A stretch of 32,809 bases of DNA from Proteiniclasticum sp043951855 (GTDB lineage: Bacteria; Bacillota; Clostridia; Clostridiales; Clostridiaceae), in the NCBI RefSeq assembly GCF_043951855.1, contig NZ_JBINJW010000028.1, forward strand, positions 1 through 32,809. Direction: 5' to 3'. Shown in pieces: positions 16,237 to 25,074 of the stretch (positions are counted from its first letter, which is position 1; every line of letters begins with the position of its first letter). The position numbers and the translations under genes were made by a program. The notes below the pieces were generated by a model. That model had not been told where the DNA came from. It saw nothing but the letters and a program-made list of their open reading frames with translations, and did no database searches.

Positions 16237-16261
16237 TTTAATCAACTCCTATCACACTTAG

Positions 16262-16291
16262 ATGATATCATTAAGACAAGTCACTATTCAA
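16262..16291 (-). promoter_or_regulatory. Probable promoter of the DUF1292 pair
   Basis: Minus-strand TTGAAT (16286-16291), 18 bp, TATCAT (16262-16267), about 25 bases before the proposed TTG start. Confidence 0.5.
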
Positions 16292-16372
16292 GAAATATTT
16301 AGCGCGCCGACCAAACATTATGAAGGTGATACTGCGATTCTTTGAATTCAGAGTCCTTTCTTCAATTTCGGC

Positions 16373-16409
16373 AAAAAGAGATCAGAGCGGGATTCCGCTC
16401 TGATCTCTT
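16373..16409 (-). terminator. Terminator of the V-ATPase operon
   Basis: A perfect stem of 15 bp (16376-16390 with 16395-16409) has a 4-nt loop and five U residues on the minus strand. It lies 18 bases after the subunit D stop. Confidence 0.92.
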
Positions 16410-16426
16410 CTTAAGTATCTCTTTCT

Positions 16427-17065
16427 TTAGGCTTTCTGAATCAGTTCTTTTACCTTCATGAGCCTTGTGATGGTACCTCTTTCATTTTCATCCAGTTTCA
16501 TTCGGATGAATTTGATGGTTTCCTGAAGCTCAGGGATCGTTCTGTATTCCAGCGCGTTTACCCTTCTTCTGGTTTTTTCGATTTCATCAGCCATGAGCTG
16601 ACAGGATTTTTCCACTTCCGCCAGGTCCAGAAGCTGCGGCATGATGGCGTAAAGCCTTGAAATGGCATCGTCCAGCTCCGAAGAGGTCTGTGCATATCCA
16701 TAAGGATAGATGCTGCCAGGGTCCTCTGCCAGTTTTCTGACAAAGTTCATCACAGGGACATTTACACTCATGACATTCTTCTTTCTGATATCCACCGTGA
16801 TCTCTTCCTTGGGAAGAGCCACAGCTTCTTCGAGAAATTCCGGACTCATGATTGCAGAGGATACAAGGAATTCCTTGAATACTTCGATCAGTTCCTTCTC
16901 CACGTTCTCACGCAGGGTCTTGTTTCTTCTGATCATCTCAATGAAACGCCTCATCAGTTCATCCTGCTTGTCTTTAAGGAGCTTATGCCCTCTAGTTGCA
17001 GTAGCCAGTCTTGCCTTCAGTTTGGTTAATTCCATACGAGTTGGATTAACATTTAGAACAGCCAT
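16427..17065 (-). CDS. ntpD: V-type ATPase subunit D
   Basis: Central rotor shaft of the V1 sector, linking ATP hydrolysis in A3B3 to rotation of the membrane ring. The 212 residues form the expected long antiparallel coiled coil. The conserved start reads NVNPTRMELTKLKARLATA and the C-terminal helix includes RRRVNALEY, both family hallmarks. It begins two bases after the subunit B stop and is the last gene of the operon, directly before the terminator. Length is typical of NtpD (about 210). Confidence 0.96.
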   Translation of the reverse strand: MAVLNVNPTRMELTKLKARLATATRGHKLLKDKQDELMRRFIEMIRRNKTLRENVEKELIEVFKEFLVSSAIMSPEFLEEAVALPKEEITVDIRKKNVMSVNVPVMNFVRKLAEDPGSIYPYGYAQTSSELDDAISRLYAIMPQLLDLAEVEKSCQLMADEIEKTRRRVNALEYRTIPELQETIKFIRMKLDENERGTITRLMKVKELIQKA

Positions 17066-17067
17066 GG

Positions 17068-18456
17068 TTACTCAACTCCTTCGGTTTCCTTAGGGATGTA
17101 TTTGTCTATGTATTCATCTCTGATTCTCTTCAGCTCGTTTCTTGGCAGGATCTTCAGAAGTTCCCAGCCAAGGTCCAGCGTATCGGTGATTTCTCTGTTG
17201 GTCTCATATCCCTGATTGACATACTTCTTTTCAAAAGCTTCCGCGAAATCCGCAAAGGCCTTATCCGATTCGGACAGGGCGGATTCACCAAGGATGACTG
17301 CAAGCTCCTTCGCTTCCTTACCGGTGGCGTAGGCTGCAAACAACTGGTTCATAGTATCTGCGTGGTCTTCTCTTGTCTTGTCACGTCCGATACCCTTATC
17401 CTTCAGTCTGGACAGGGATGGCAGTACATCAATAGGTGGCTCGATTCCTCTCTTGTAAAGATCTCTGGAAAGGATGATCTGCCCTTCTGTGATGTACCCT
17501 GTAAGGTCAGGAATAGGATGGGTCTTGTCATCCTCAGGCATGGTCAGGATCGGAATCTGAGTGATGGAGCCGCCTCTTCCCTTGATTCTTCCCGCTCTTT
17601 CATACAGGGTGGAAAGGTCAGTGTACAGGTATCCCGGATATCCACGTCTACCTGGCACTTCCTTTCTTGCTGCTGAAGTTTCACGAAGCGCTTCCGCATA
17701 GTTTGTGATATCAGTAAGGATGACAAGTACATGCATACCCTTCTCGAAAGCCAGGTATTCTGCACAGGTCAGTGCCATTCTTGGGGTCGCGATTCTTTCA
17801 ATGGCAGGGTCATTGGCCAGGTTCATAAAGAGAACCGCACGGTCGATGGCTCCTGTCTTCTTGAAGTCGTCTATGAAGAACTGCGCTTCTTCGAAGGTGA
17901 TACCGATGGCTCCGAAGACCACCGCGAACTTATCTCCCTTGCCAAGCACTCTCGCCTGTCTTGCAATCTGCGCTGCAAGGTCGGCATGAGGAAGACCTGA
18001 ACCTGAGAAGATCGGCAGCTTCTGTCCACGAACCAGTGTGTTCAGTCCGTCAATGGCTGAAACTCCAGTCTGAATGAATTCTGACGGATAGTCTCTTGCC
18101 ACGGGATTGATGGGCACACCGTTGATGTCCAGTCTCTGATCCGGAATGATTTCAGGGCCGCCGTCTTTTGGTCTTCCTAGACCATCGAAGATACGACCGA
18201 TCATGCTTTCCGCAACACCCAGTTCAAGAGGCTTGCCAAGGAATCTTACTTTCGTCCCTTTCAGGTTGATTCCTGTGGATCCTTCAAAGAGCTGGATCAT
18301 GGCTTTGTCGCCATCGATTTCAAGTACTCTTCCTCTTCTTTTTTCTCCGGTCTGGATTTCGATCTCCACGAGTTCCTCGTACTTGACGCCTTCCACACCT
18401 TCGACAACCATAAGAGGTCCTACGACTTCTGTTACTGTCCTGTATTCTTTAAGCAT
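17068..18456 (-). CDS. ntpB: V-type ATPase subunit B
   Basis: Regulatory nucleotide-site subunit that alternates with A in the V1 hexamer. The 462 residues lack a true P-loop; the corresponding stretch is PIFSGSGLPHADLAAQIARQ, as normal for B subunits. Other family landmarks are VVFGAIGITFEEAQFF, RETSAARKEVPGRRGYPGYLY and SLSRLKDKGIG. Its start overlaps the end of ntpA by 8 bases, and ntpD follows after two bases, which helps keep A and B stoichiometric. Confidence 0.97.
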   Translation of the reverse strand: MLKEYRTVTEVVGPLMVVEGVEGVKYEELVEIEIQTGEKRRGRVLEIDGDKAMIQLFEGSTGINLKGTKVRFLGKPLELGVAESMIGRIFDGLGRPKDGGPEIIPDQRLDINGVPINPVARDYPSEFIQTGVSAIDGLNTLVRGQKLPIFSGSGLPHADLAAQIARQARVLGKGDKFAVVFGAIGITFEEAQFFIDDFKKTGAIDRAVLFMNLANDPAIERIATPRMALTCAEYLAFEKGMHVLVILTDITNYAEALRETSAARKEVPGRRGYPGYLYTDLSTLYERAGRIKGRGGSITQIPILTMPEDDKTHPIPDLTGYITEGQIILSRDLYKRGIEPPIDVLPSLSRLKDKGIGRDKTREDHADTMNQLFAAYATGKEAKELAVILGESALSESDKAFADFAEAFEKKYVNQGYETNREITDTLDLGWELLKILPRNELKRIRDEYIDKYIPKETEGVE

Positions 18457-20212
18457 TCAGGATCCCTCCTTCTGCAATCAGATCATCAATGATCTTTGTC
18501 AGTTCCACCTTGATGTCTGCAATCTTTTTAAGATCCGACTCGTCAAGATATTTTGCTCTGGCAATCCTGTCTCTGATATCAAGATTTATGAGATCACTGA
18601 GATAGATGCCGTTCTTAAGAGCTCTGAGTCCTTCATCATAGAAGTGCAGCACCAGGTCCAGCATCAGGTTCTGCTTGTCAAGAGATGCATAGGTGTCCAC
18701 TTCGTGGAACGCATTCTGCTGCAGGAAGTCTTCTCTGATGGATTTGGATGCTTCCAGCTTCAGCTGGTCGGTCTCAGACAGAGAATCACGTCCTACAAGT
18801 CTTACGATTTCCTGCAGGGAGGACTCTTCCTGAAGAAGGGTCATGGCCTTGATTCTGTTCTCTGAGAAGTTCTCGTGCACATTGATGTCCATCCATCCGT
18901 CTACCTTTGACTGATAGAGGGAGTAGGAGTTCATCCAGTTGATGGCTGGGAAATGTCTTCTGTAAGCAAGGCTTGCATCCAGTCCCCAGAACACTTTGAC
19001 GATTCGAAGCGTCGCCTGGGAAACCGGCTCGGAAATATCTCCTCCTGGAGGGGATACCGCACCGATGATGGTCAGCGCGCCGATACGATTGTCGCTGCCA
19101 TAGCAGCTGACCTTACCCGCTCTTTCATAGAACTCAGCGGCTCTAGAACCCAGGTATGCAGGATATCCTTCATCACCAGGCATTTCTTCCAGTCTACCAG
19201 ACATTTCTCTAAGCGCTTCCGCCCATCTGGATGTGGAGTCCGCCATGATGGCTACGCTGTAGCCCATGTCTCTGAAGTATTCCGCTATGGTGATGCCTGT
19301 ATAGATGGAAGCCTCTCTGGCTGCCACAGGCATGTTGGATGTGTTGGCGATGAGAACGGTTCTCTTCATGAGAGATTCACCGGTCTTCGGGTCTTTGATT
19401 TCCGGGAATTCGAGAAGAACGTCCGTCATCTCGTTTCCACGTTCCCCGCAGCCTACATAGACCACGATTTCAGAATCCGCCCACTTGGCCAGCTGATGCT
19501 GAACAACGGTCTTACCGGATCCGAAAGGTCCTGGAACCGCAGCGGTTCCTCCCTTTGTGATGGGGAAGAAGGTATCGATGACTCTCTGTCCTGTAACAAG
19601 AGGCTCGTCGGGATTGATTTTATTCTCATATCCTCTCTGCTTTCTTACCGGCCATTTCTGCATCATCATGAGTTCTTCGCCGGATTCCAGTACGCATACT
19701 GTATCCACGACTGTAAACTCGCCTTCCTTGATTTCCTTCACTGTTCCGGAGATGCCGGCAGGCACCATGATTTTGTGAAGCACAACGGTGGTTTCCTGAA
19801 CGGTTCCGATGACATCCCCCTGGGATACTTCATCTCCGACCTTCACCGTTGGTGTGAATTTCCATAACTTTTCTCTGTCAAGGGATGGTACAACCACTCC
19901 TTTTTCCAGAAAATCTCCCACCAGGTCCATAATTGCATTCAGAGGTCTCTGTATTCCGTCGAACATGGACTCGATGAGTCCAGGTCCCAGTTCCACGGAA
20001 AGAGGTTCTCCTGTTGTATATACAGGCTCGCCAGGTCCGATTCCAGTGGTTTCTTCATAAACCTGGATGGATGCCCTGTCGCCTCTCATTTCGATTATTT
20101 CACCAATGAGCTTTCTATCTGAAACTTGAACCACGTCATAGACGTTGGCTTCATCCATACCCTCTGCAACAACAAGGGGGCCGGACACTTTAATTATTTT
20201 TCCGACTTTCAT
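18449..20212 (-). CDS. ntpA: V-type ATPase catalytic subunit A
   Basis: Catalytic subunit of V1. The 587 residues contain the N-terminal beta barrel, the A-type bulge domain (about 110-190), Walker A GPFGSGKT (228-235, K234/T235), the catalytic glutamate E257 in CGERGNEM, and the ADSTSRWAEALREMSGRLEEMPG region. The C-terminal helical domain ends near NA. It begins with MKVGKIIKVSGPLV, as in Enterococcus NtpA. The ATG sits 13 bases after the F subunit stop. Bacterial V-ATPases of this type can work as pumps or synthases; the Na+ signature in subunit K bears on which ion is moved. Confidence 0.97.
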   Translation of the reverse strand: MKVGKIIKVSGPLVVAEGMDEANVYDVVQVSDRKLIGEIIEMRGDRASIQVYEETTGIGPGEPVYTTGEPLSVELGPGLIESMFDGIQRPLNAIMDLVGDFLEKGVVVPSLDREKLWKFTPTVKVGDEVSQGDVIGTVQETTVVLHKIMVPAGISGTVKEIKEGEFTVVDTVCVLESGEELMMMQKWPVRKQRGYENKINPDEPLVTGQRVIDTFFPITKGGTAAVPGPFGSGKTVVQHQLAKWADSEIVVYVGCGERGNEMTDVLLEFPEIKDPKTGESLMKRTVLIANTSNMPVAAREASIYTGITIAEYFRDMGYSVAIMADSTSRWAEALREMSGRLEEMPGDEGYPAYLGSRAAEFYERAGKVSCYGSDNRIGALTIIGAVSPPGGDISEPVSQATLRIVKVFWGLDASLAYRRHFPAINWMNSYSLYQSKVDGWMDINVHENFSENRIKAMTLLQEESSLQEIVRLVGRDSLSETDQLKLEASKSIREDFLQQNAFHEVDTYASLDKQNLMLDLVLHFYDEGLRALKNGIYLSDLINLDIRDRIARAKYLDESDLKKIADIKVELTKIIDDLIAEGGILNA

Positions 20213-20225
20213 TAGAGCGCTCCTT

Positions 20226-20534
20226 CTATAATATATTTGAACCTACAGCTTTTTCCACATTCTCATTGATTCTGTCCAGACCGATATGAAGGCTTCCCTG
20301 ATTACTTGGAATCAGAATCACCGCAGGAACAAGTTCCTTGTTATATCTTTCAATGGACTCTGGAATGAGCACAGCTGACTGTTCAGTGATAAACACTACT
20401 CCATATTTCTTCATGGCCAGAGTATCCAGCGTTTTTCTGGTCTCCTCTGGTCCAACCACAGGGAACACATCGATGCCAAGTGCCTTGAAAGGCAGGATGG
20501 AATCCTTATCCCCGATTACTCCTATCTTATACAT
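20226..20534 (-). CDS. ntpG: V-type ATPase subunit F (NtpG type)
   Basis: Small central-stalk subunit that binds D. The 102 residues start YKIGVIGDKDSILPFKALGIDVFP, shown here as the family N-terminus, and include YGVVFITEQ and the turn ILIPSNQGS. I prefer ATG 20534, giving MYKIG as in related proteins, over GTG 20543. Either start overlaps the C-subunit stop (20527), implying coupled translation. In Enterococcus hirae naming this is NtpG. Confidence 0.92.
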   Translation of the reverse strand: MYKIGVIGDKDSILPFKALGIDVFPVVGPEETRKTLDTLAMKKYGVVFITEQSAVLIPESIERYNKELVPAVILIPSNQGSLHIGLDRINENVEKAVGSNIL

Positions 20535-21528
20535 ATAAATCACGCAACCTTTCCCTGATGACTTCCGGAGAAAGCTTATTGATCTTTGAAATCATGATGA
20601 TTCTCAGTGCCTTGATTTCAGCTTCCTTGGCATGCAGGTAGGAAAACAGCGGTTCTGGTCCAAAGACAATATTTCTTGAAGGTTCGTTGATCTCCATGAG
20701 TCTATTGTCGATGATCTTTTCAAAATCACTCAGTCTACCGGTTCTTCGAAATGCCTCAAGTCCTTCGGTCAGCGGCTTTCCGATATCTTCCTTGCGGAAT
20801 TTGTCCAGAATGCCATCCAATGAGTCGTTGATGGAATAAAGAATCTTGTCCCTGTCTATGGCCCCTCCATCCAGAAGAACCTCCTCCAGGAATTTCATCT
20901 CCTTATCCATTTTCTTGACTCGAATCAGTGTCTTCATGTTGGTGAAGTCCACCTGATTCTTGACAAACTCCTGGAACATCGGAATCTCCGTCTGATCAGC
21001 CAGTGCGCGGAGATGTCTGTAGTAATGCCGATCCAGAACAATATCGATCATCTGAGGGTCATTACTCTTTTCGTATTCCGCTACAGTTTCATAAAGCGCT
21101 TCTCCGATTCTCTTATCAAGATCCGAGAAGTCCTCCTGAGACATGGCCGCTTTGAGCTTCGTCAGGTCCTGTGTGCCATAAGGAACATAGAGACCAGTGA
21201 GGCTCTTACCTAGAACGCGCTCTTTCACAAGCACCTTCAGATTGTGGTAATCATACTTGAGGGATAGAAGCTGAGTTATGATCTTTTCTCCGGTAAGCTC
21301 ATCCATGAGCTTGTACACTCGTCTGAGCTCCGCTGAAAGAATGTTCTCATAATCTTCAGGTCTTGCCACATTATTCAGATGCTGCTGGTATTCCGTTTCC
21401 GCAAGGATTCTGAACACTTCATCCATATCCTTGGCATCCACCATTCTTTCCAGTCTTGCACGAGATAGGAGCCTTTTTTCAAGAACTTTTATTCTGATGA
21501 CAGCTTGGGAAAAATCCATTCTGTTCAT
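20527..21528 (-). CDS. ntpC: V-type ATPase subunit C
   Basis: Funnel-shaped subunit that joins the central stalk to the membrane K ring. The 333 residues are mostly helical with three similar repeats, as expected for the family. Landmarks are RARLERMVDAKDMDEVFRIL near the N-terminus, the DYHNLKVLVK segment near 110-120 and EPLFSYLHAKEAEIKALRII in the C-terminal part. The ATG follows AGGAGGG. It starts 10 bases after the E subunit stop. Confidence 0.93.
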   Translation of the reverse strand: MNRMDFSQAVIRIKVLEKRLLSRARLERMVDAKDMDEVFRILAETEYQQHLNNVARPEDYENILSAELRRVYKLMDELTGEKIITQLLSLKYDYHNLKVLVKERVLGKSLTGLYVPYGTQDLTKLKAAMSQEDFSDLDKRIGEALYETVAEYEKSNDPQMIDIVLDRHYYRHLRALADQTEIPMFQEFVKNQVDFTNMKTLIRVKKMDKEMKFLEEVLLDGGAIDRDKILYSINDSLDGILDKFRKEDIGKPLTEGLEAFRRTGRLSDFEKIIDNRLMEINEPSRNIVFGPEPLFSYLHAKEAEIKALRIIMISKINKLSPEVIRERLRDLYV

Positions 21529-21538
21529 GAAATCCCTC

Positions 21539-22093
21539 CTATTCCTTAAATAATGCGTCTGCTACATCTTTGACCAGCTCATCACGGTAGAAGTCAACCA
21601 TGTCATTGAAATTGTAATTCAATGAGATCTTGTCGTCTTTCACCTGGAAGCCGGATTCCACGGACTCCTCAGAAATCTCGTAGGGAAGGCCCAGTGCCTT
21701 GATGTCATCTCTGTATTCTTTCTTCACCAGAAGGGTTTCTGTACCCTTCAGCTTCAGAGAAGATAAAGTCGTTTTGACATATTCTATGTAATCATTCTCT
21801 GGCAGTTCACCAAGTCTCTTCTTCGCTTCTTCAAAAACCTTGTCGATGATTTTCTGCTTGCTGCTTAAAACCTCATTACGGCTGTTGACTTCTGCATTGG
21901 AAATCATTCTTTCCTTCAGGAGATTCGCATCGAAAGCCGCTTTTTCAAGCATCTTCGCCTTCTTCTCCTCAGCTTCCCTGACCTTCCTTGAAACAGTATC
22001 CTTACTGAAAGCTTCTGCTTCTCCGATCTGTCTCTGTGCCTTGATCTTGGCTTCTTCCAGAATTTTATCTGTTAGATTTCCCAGATTGGACAT
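21539..22093 (-). CDS. ntpE: V-type ATPase subunit E
   Basis: Peripheral stalk (stator) subunit. The 184 residues have a long N-terminal coiled coil rich in Ala, Lys and Glu (about 5-90), then a compact C-terminal domain. The family context and a segment like RNEVLSSKQKIIDKVFEEAKKRL support the call. It pairs with the G/H subunit encoded at the head of the operon. A 47-bp gap separates it from ntpK, the largest gap inside the operon. Confidence 0.9.
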   Translation of the reverse strand: MSNLGNLTDKILEEAKIKAQRQIGEAEAFSKDTVSRKVREAEEKKAKMLEKAAFDANLLKERMISNAEVNSRNEVLSSKQKIIDKVFEEAKKRLGELPENDYIEYVKTTLSSLKLKGTETLLVKKEYRDDIKALGLPYEISEESVESGFQVKDDKISLNYNFNDMVDFYRDELVKDVADALFKE

Positions 22094-22140
22094 TTACTCA
22101 CTTCCTTTATCGTCGTTTTCTCAAAAAATTCTCTGACTTC

Positions 22141-22620
22141 TTAGAAACCACCTGAAGAAAGTAGAATCAGTGACATAACGAATGCAAGAAGCGCGTAGGT
22201 CTCAACCATTACAGAGTAGATGATACCCTTTGTGGACTGTTCTTCGTTCTTGGCAAGGATTGCAACACCTGCTGCAGCGACCTTCGCCTGGAACATTGCG
22301 GAGTAAAGTCCCACAAATGCTATGGGCAGACACGCGAACAGGATGTATAATCCCTGCTGCATGGACATTTCTACAGTAAGTGAACCCAGTGACATCAGCC
22401 CGATAACGAATCCGTACAGACCCTGTGTACCTGGCAGCAGCTGGAGAACAAGTGACTTACCGAACTTTTCAGGTTCTTCGATGATGAGTCCTGAAGCGGC
22501 CTCACCGACAATTCCAACACCCTTTGCAGATCCGATTCCTGAAAGCAGTACCGCCAGTGCGATACCTAATACCGCGAAAACTATTCCGCCATTTTCAACT
22601 AAAGCTTGTCCAAAATTCAT
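22141..22620 (-). CDS. ntpK: V-type ATPase membrane rotor subunit K, Na+ type
   Basis: Proteolipid of the membrane rotor ring. The 159 residues form a duplicated four-helix protein, as in Enterococcus hirae NtpK. The sodium ligands known there (L61, T64, Q65, Y68, Q110, E139) correspond one residue later to L62, T65, Q66 and Y69 in LLPGTQGLY, Q111 in MFQAKV, and E140 in VETYALL. All are present. One ion-binding carboxylate per four helices suits a pump. Na+ coupling is an inference from this exact match, so the enzyme is predicted to be a Na+-ATPase. Confidence 0.95.
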   Translation of the reverse strand: MNFGQALVENGGIVFAVLGIALAVLLSGIGSAKGVGIVGEAASGLIIEEPEKFGKSLVLQLLPGTQGLYGFVIGLMSLGSLTVEMSMQQGLYILFACLPIAFVGLYSAMFQAKVAAAGVAILAKNEEQSTKGIIYSVMVETYALLAFVMSLILLSSGGF

Positions 22621-22639
22621 TTAAATTTCCTCCTAAATT

Positions 22640-24586
22640 TTATTCCACGTTGATGTATTTTGATTTATTTCTAAATAATTTAAATGCCTTTCCTCCGCCT
22701 TCATAGAACTTACCGAAGAATTCAACATAGGTAAGTCTTGAAGTATGCACGTATGCGCTCAAGGCAGAAAGGAACAGATTGAATAACTGACCGAATACGA
22801 AGATGATGATACCTGGCAGGATTCCGATGGGACCCATGTCAAAGAGCATGTTCATGATCATATTCATGGCAACAGCGATGAATCCGCCTGAGAGCCCAAG
22901 GGCCATCAGTCTTGAGTAAGATACAAAGTCTCCGATGTATCCTGATATGCCGTACAGAGAGTAGAATCCGCCAGCAAGCTTTCCGCCTACGGACTTATTC
23001 TCTCTTCCTCCGGTCAGAACGATGCCCACCATACCGATGATCATGACCCACATGGAAATGGGCTTCACAATCTCAGGTACCGGTACAAATCCGGATGCCA
23101 GGAATCCGATGGCGCCCATGAGTGCCATATACCAGAATCCCACATCAAAGAGCGCATCCAGCGGCTTTCCTTCTCTGAAGGAGAGATATGCTTTGATGGC
23201 CAGTGCGTAGAACAGATGGATTCCACCAAAGATGATGGAGATCACAAGAAGCTCCGTATACTGTTCCATCGGTGCTATGAGTGACGGCAGTTTGATCAGG
23301 TCTCCGAAGAAGGATCCGTAGATCAGTCCCCATGCGATGACACTGAAGCTTAAATAGAACAGGAACTTCACGAAAAGCTTCGTTCCCTTGTCCAGATTGA
23401 AGAATTTCAGTGCAACCCCTGTGATGGCCAGCAGGATGATTCCATAAGCCAGATCCGCCACCATCATGCCGAAGAAGGCAAAATAGAATGGTGCCAGGTA
23501 AGGCGTAGGATCCACACTGTTATAGGTAGGCAGCGCATACATGGTGGTGAGACTCTCGAAGGTTTCACTGAAGCTTCCGTTCTTCAGCATGATGGGCACT
23601 TCCTTGCCTGTATCCACCGCATCTTCTATTTCAAGATAAAACGCGTTGTCCTGTGTGCCTTCCACCGCTTTTCGAAACTGCGCCGCTTTCTCCGTGGGTA
23701 CATATCCTGAAATGACATTGACATTTTCCGTCTTCAGGAAATTGGATTCCGCTGCAAATCTGAGTTTCTTGTTCAGAAGATACTCATAGACTTCTTCAAA
23801 CTGAGGCATGTAATTCGCCATGGATTTGATTTCCGCCTTCACTTCAGCCCTTTCAGTCTTGATCCTTGAAAGATCGGCCCTGATTTTTTCCATCTCCGCA
23901 GTCGGTGTCCCTTCTGAAGGAATGGAAAGGCTGGTGTAGCTGTTGTTTCTCAGTATTTCATTGAACTCTTCTCTTTCTGTGGAAGAGGTGATTCCTAAAA
24001 TATATGCTTCATCTTTACCTTCGCTTAAAACTTCGAAATGAGTCTCCTTGAGATGTTCCAGTTCGTTTTTAAGCTTTTCCATGAGCTTTTTAGGAATGGT
24101 GCCTGTAAAGACTTCACTGAAGCTGAAATCTCTTAAGGACCTGACTTCGTAGTCCAGTTTTTTCCAAGGCCGCAGTTCTTCAGTTAGGGCCTTTAGCTTC
24201 ATTTCTTCCTGACTTAGATGGTCAATCTTTCCAGTAAGGGCTCTGAATTCTGAAATGATGGGATCATAATCAAAATCAGCCACCTTATCTTCCAGTTCCT
24301 GGAAGGTAAAGCTGTCCTTACCCTTAATCATTGCCTTAATTCCTGATTCTCGATCGTCATACTGTTTCAGCAGATCCAGCGCATATTTCACGCTCTGAAT
24401 CTGCTCATCGATGACAGCAAGATCTGCAGGAACTTCCAAGGTTTCAAGGCCTTCTTCCGATAAGGTTTCATCAGCCTTCAGATCAGTAAAGTGAACAGAT
24501 CCGAACTTCTGCAGTTCATGTAGAAGTCTCTCCCGATCCGAGTCGAAGGTAAATAAGCTGAAGCTGCTCATCTTAACGATTGCCAT
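22640..24586 (-). CDS. ntpI: V-type ATPase subunit I (stator, a-subunit)
   Basis: Membrane stator that forms the ion half-channels against the K ring. The 648 residues have a cytoplasmic N-terminal half with coiled coils (about 1-340) and a membrane half of about seven or eight helices from residue 365. The essential arginine is R559 in SYSRLMALGLSGG, and the C-terminal family motif YVHTSRLTYVEFFGKFYEGG lies near 612-631. It overlaps the end of the G/H gene by 14 bases and ends 19 bases before ntpK. Confidence 0.96.
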   Translation of the reverse strand: MAIVKMSSFSLFTFDSDRERLLHELQKFGSVHFTDLKADETLSEEGLETLEVPADLAVIDEQIQSVKYALDLLKQYDDRESGIKAMIKGKDSFTFQELEDKVADFDYDPIISEFRALTGKIDHLSQEEMKLKALTEELRPWKKLDYEVRSLRDFSFSEVFTGTIPKKLMEKLKNELEHLKETHFEVLSEGKDEAYILGITSSTEREEFNEILRNNSYTSLSIPSEGTPTAEMEKIRADLSRIKTERAEVKAEIKSMANYMPQFEEVYEYLLNKKLRFAAESNFLKTENVNVISGYVPTEKAAQFRKAVEGTQDNAFYLEIEDAVDTGKEVPIMLKNGSFSETFESLTTMYALPTYNSVDPTPYLAPFYFAFFGMMVADLAYGIILLAITGVALKFFNLDKGTKLFVKFLFYLSFSVIAWGLIYGSFFGDLIKLPSLIAPMEQYTELLVISIIFGGIHLFYALAIKAYLSFREGKPLDALFDVGFWYMALMGAIGFLASGFVPVPEIVKPISMWVMIIGMVGIVLTGGRENKSVGGKLAGGFYSLYGISGYIGDFVSYSRLMALGLSGGFIAVAMNMIMNMLFDMGPIGILPGIIIFVFGQLFNLFLSALSAYVHTSRLTYVEFFGKFYEGGGKAFKLFRNKSKYINVE

Positions 24587-24899
24587 TTGCCTTCACAATC
24601 CTCTCTACTATAATATTTACTGCGTCTCCAAGATCATTGACTTCCAGAGACTCCAGTTTTGCCGCCTGGTTTTTTCCTTCCAAAAGAATCGGCTTCGCAA
24701 GAGTTTCCCCTTCCTGTATTGCCTTATCTTTCAGTGCCTGAGACTCTTTCTGTCCCATGGTCATGATTTCCTTGAATTTCTTGTCGGCGAGCATTTCCGC
24801 ATCACGCCTGATGTCTCTCGCCTTCTGACTTGCCTCTGCTGTAAGATCACGTGCTTTCTGCTCCGCTTCTCTTACTTTATCCAATGCTTCTTTTGCCAT
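24573..24899 (-). CDS. ntpF: V-type ATPase subunit G/H (NtpF type)
   Basis: Peripheral stalk partner of subunit E. From ATG 24899 the protein is 108 residues, the normal size for Enterococcus-type NtpF, and is nearly all coiled coil (KVREAEQKARDLTAEASQKA and onward). That ATG follows GGGGGTGA; an in-frame TTG at 24938 would add 13 residues across this ribosome site and is rejected. It is the first gene of the operon. Sequence conservation in this family is low, so the call rests on length, coiled coil and position before ntpI. Confidence 0.85.
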   Translation of the reverse strand: MAKEALDKVREAEQKARDLTAEASQKARDIRRDAEMLADKKFKEIMTMGQKESQALKDKAIQEGETLAKPILLEGKNQAAKLESLEVNDLGDAVNIIVERIVKANGNR

Positions 24900-25045
24900 C
24901 CTATCACCCCCGTTCCTTCTTTGCTGTGCAATATGCAAAACGTTACCATACTTCCTAATTTTACCATGGTATCCTTAAAACTTCTATGAAAAAGGAATGT
25001 GTATTCTTTATCATTTAAAAGGTTAAATAATACCACATAGAATAT

Positions 25046-25074
25046 AGTTTACGCTAATTTCACACTGATATCAA
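25046..25074 (-). promoter_or_regulatory. Possible V-ATPase operon promoter
   Basis: Minus-strand TTGATA (25069-25074), 17 bp, TAAACT (25046-25051). It overlaps the last codons of the radical SAM gene and would give a leader of about 140 nt. The leader contains a TACCATGGTA palindrome but no riboswitch that I can recognise. Confidence 0.3.

Noticed and set aside
24900..24938. N-terminal extension of subunit G/H from a TTG start
   Set aside because: It would read through the GGGGGTGA ribosome site. The ATG at 24899 gives the normal family length.
24900..25059. Riboswitch in the V-ATPase leader
   Set aside because: The leader holds a TACCATGGTA palindrome and two ATGGTAA copies but no conserved riboswitch core that I recognise, and no terminator/antiterminator pair.
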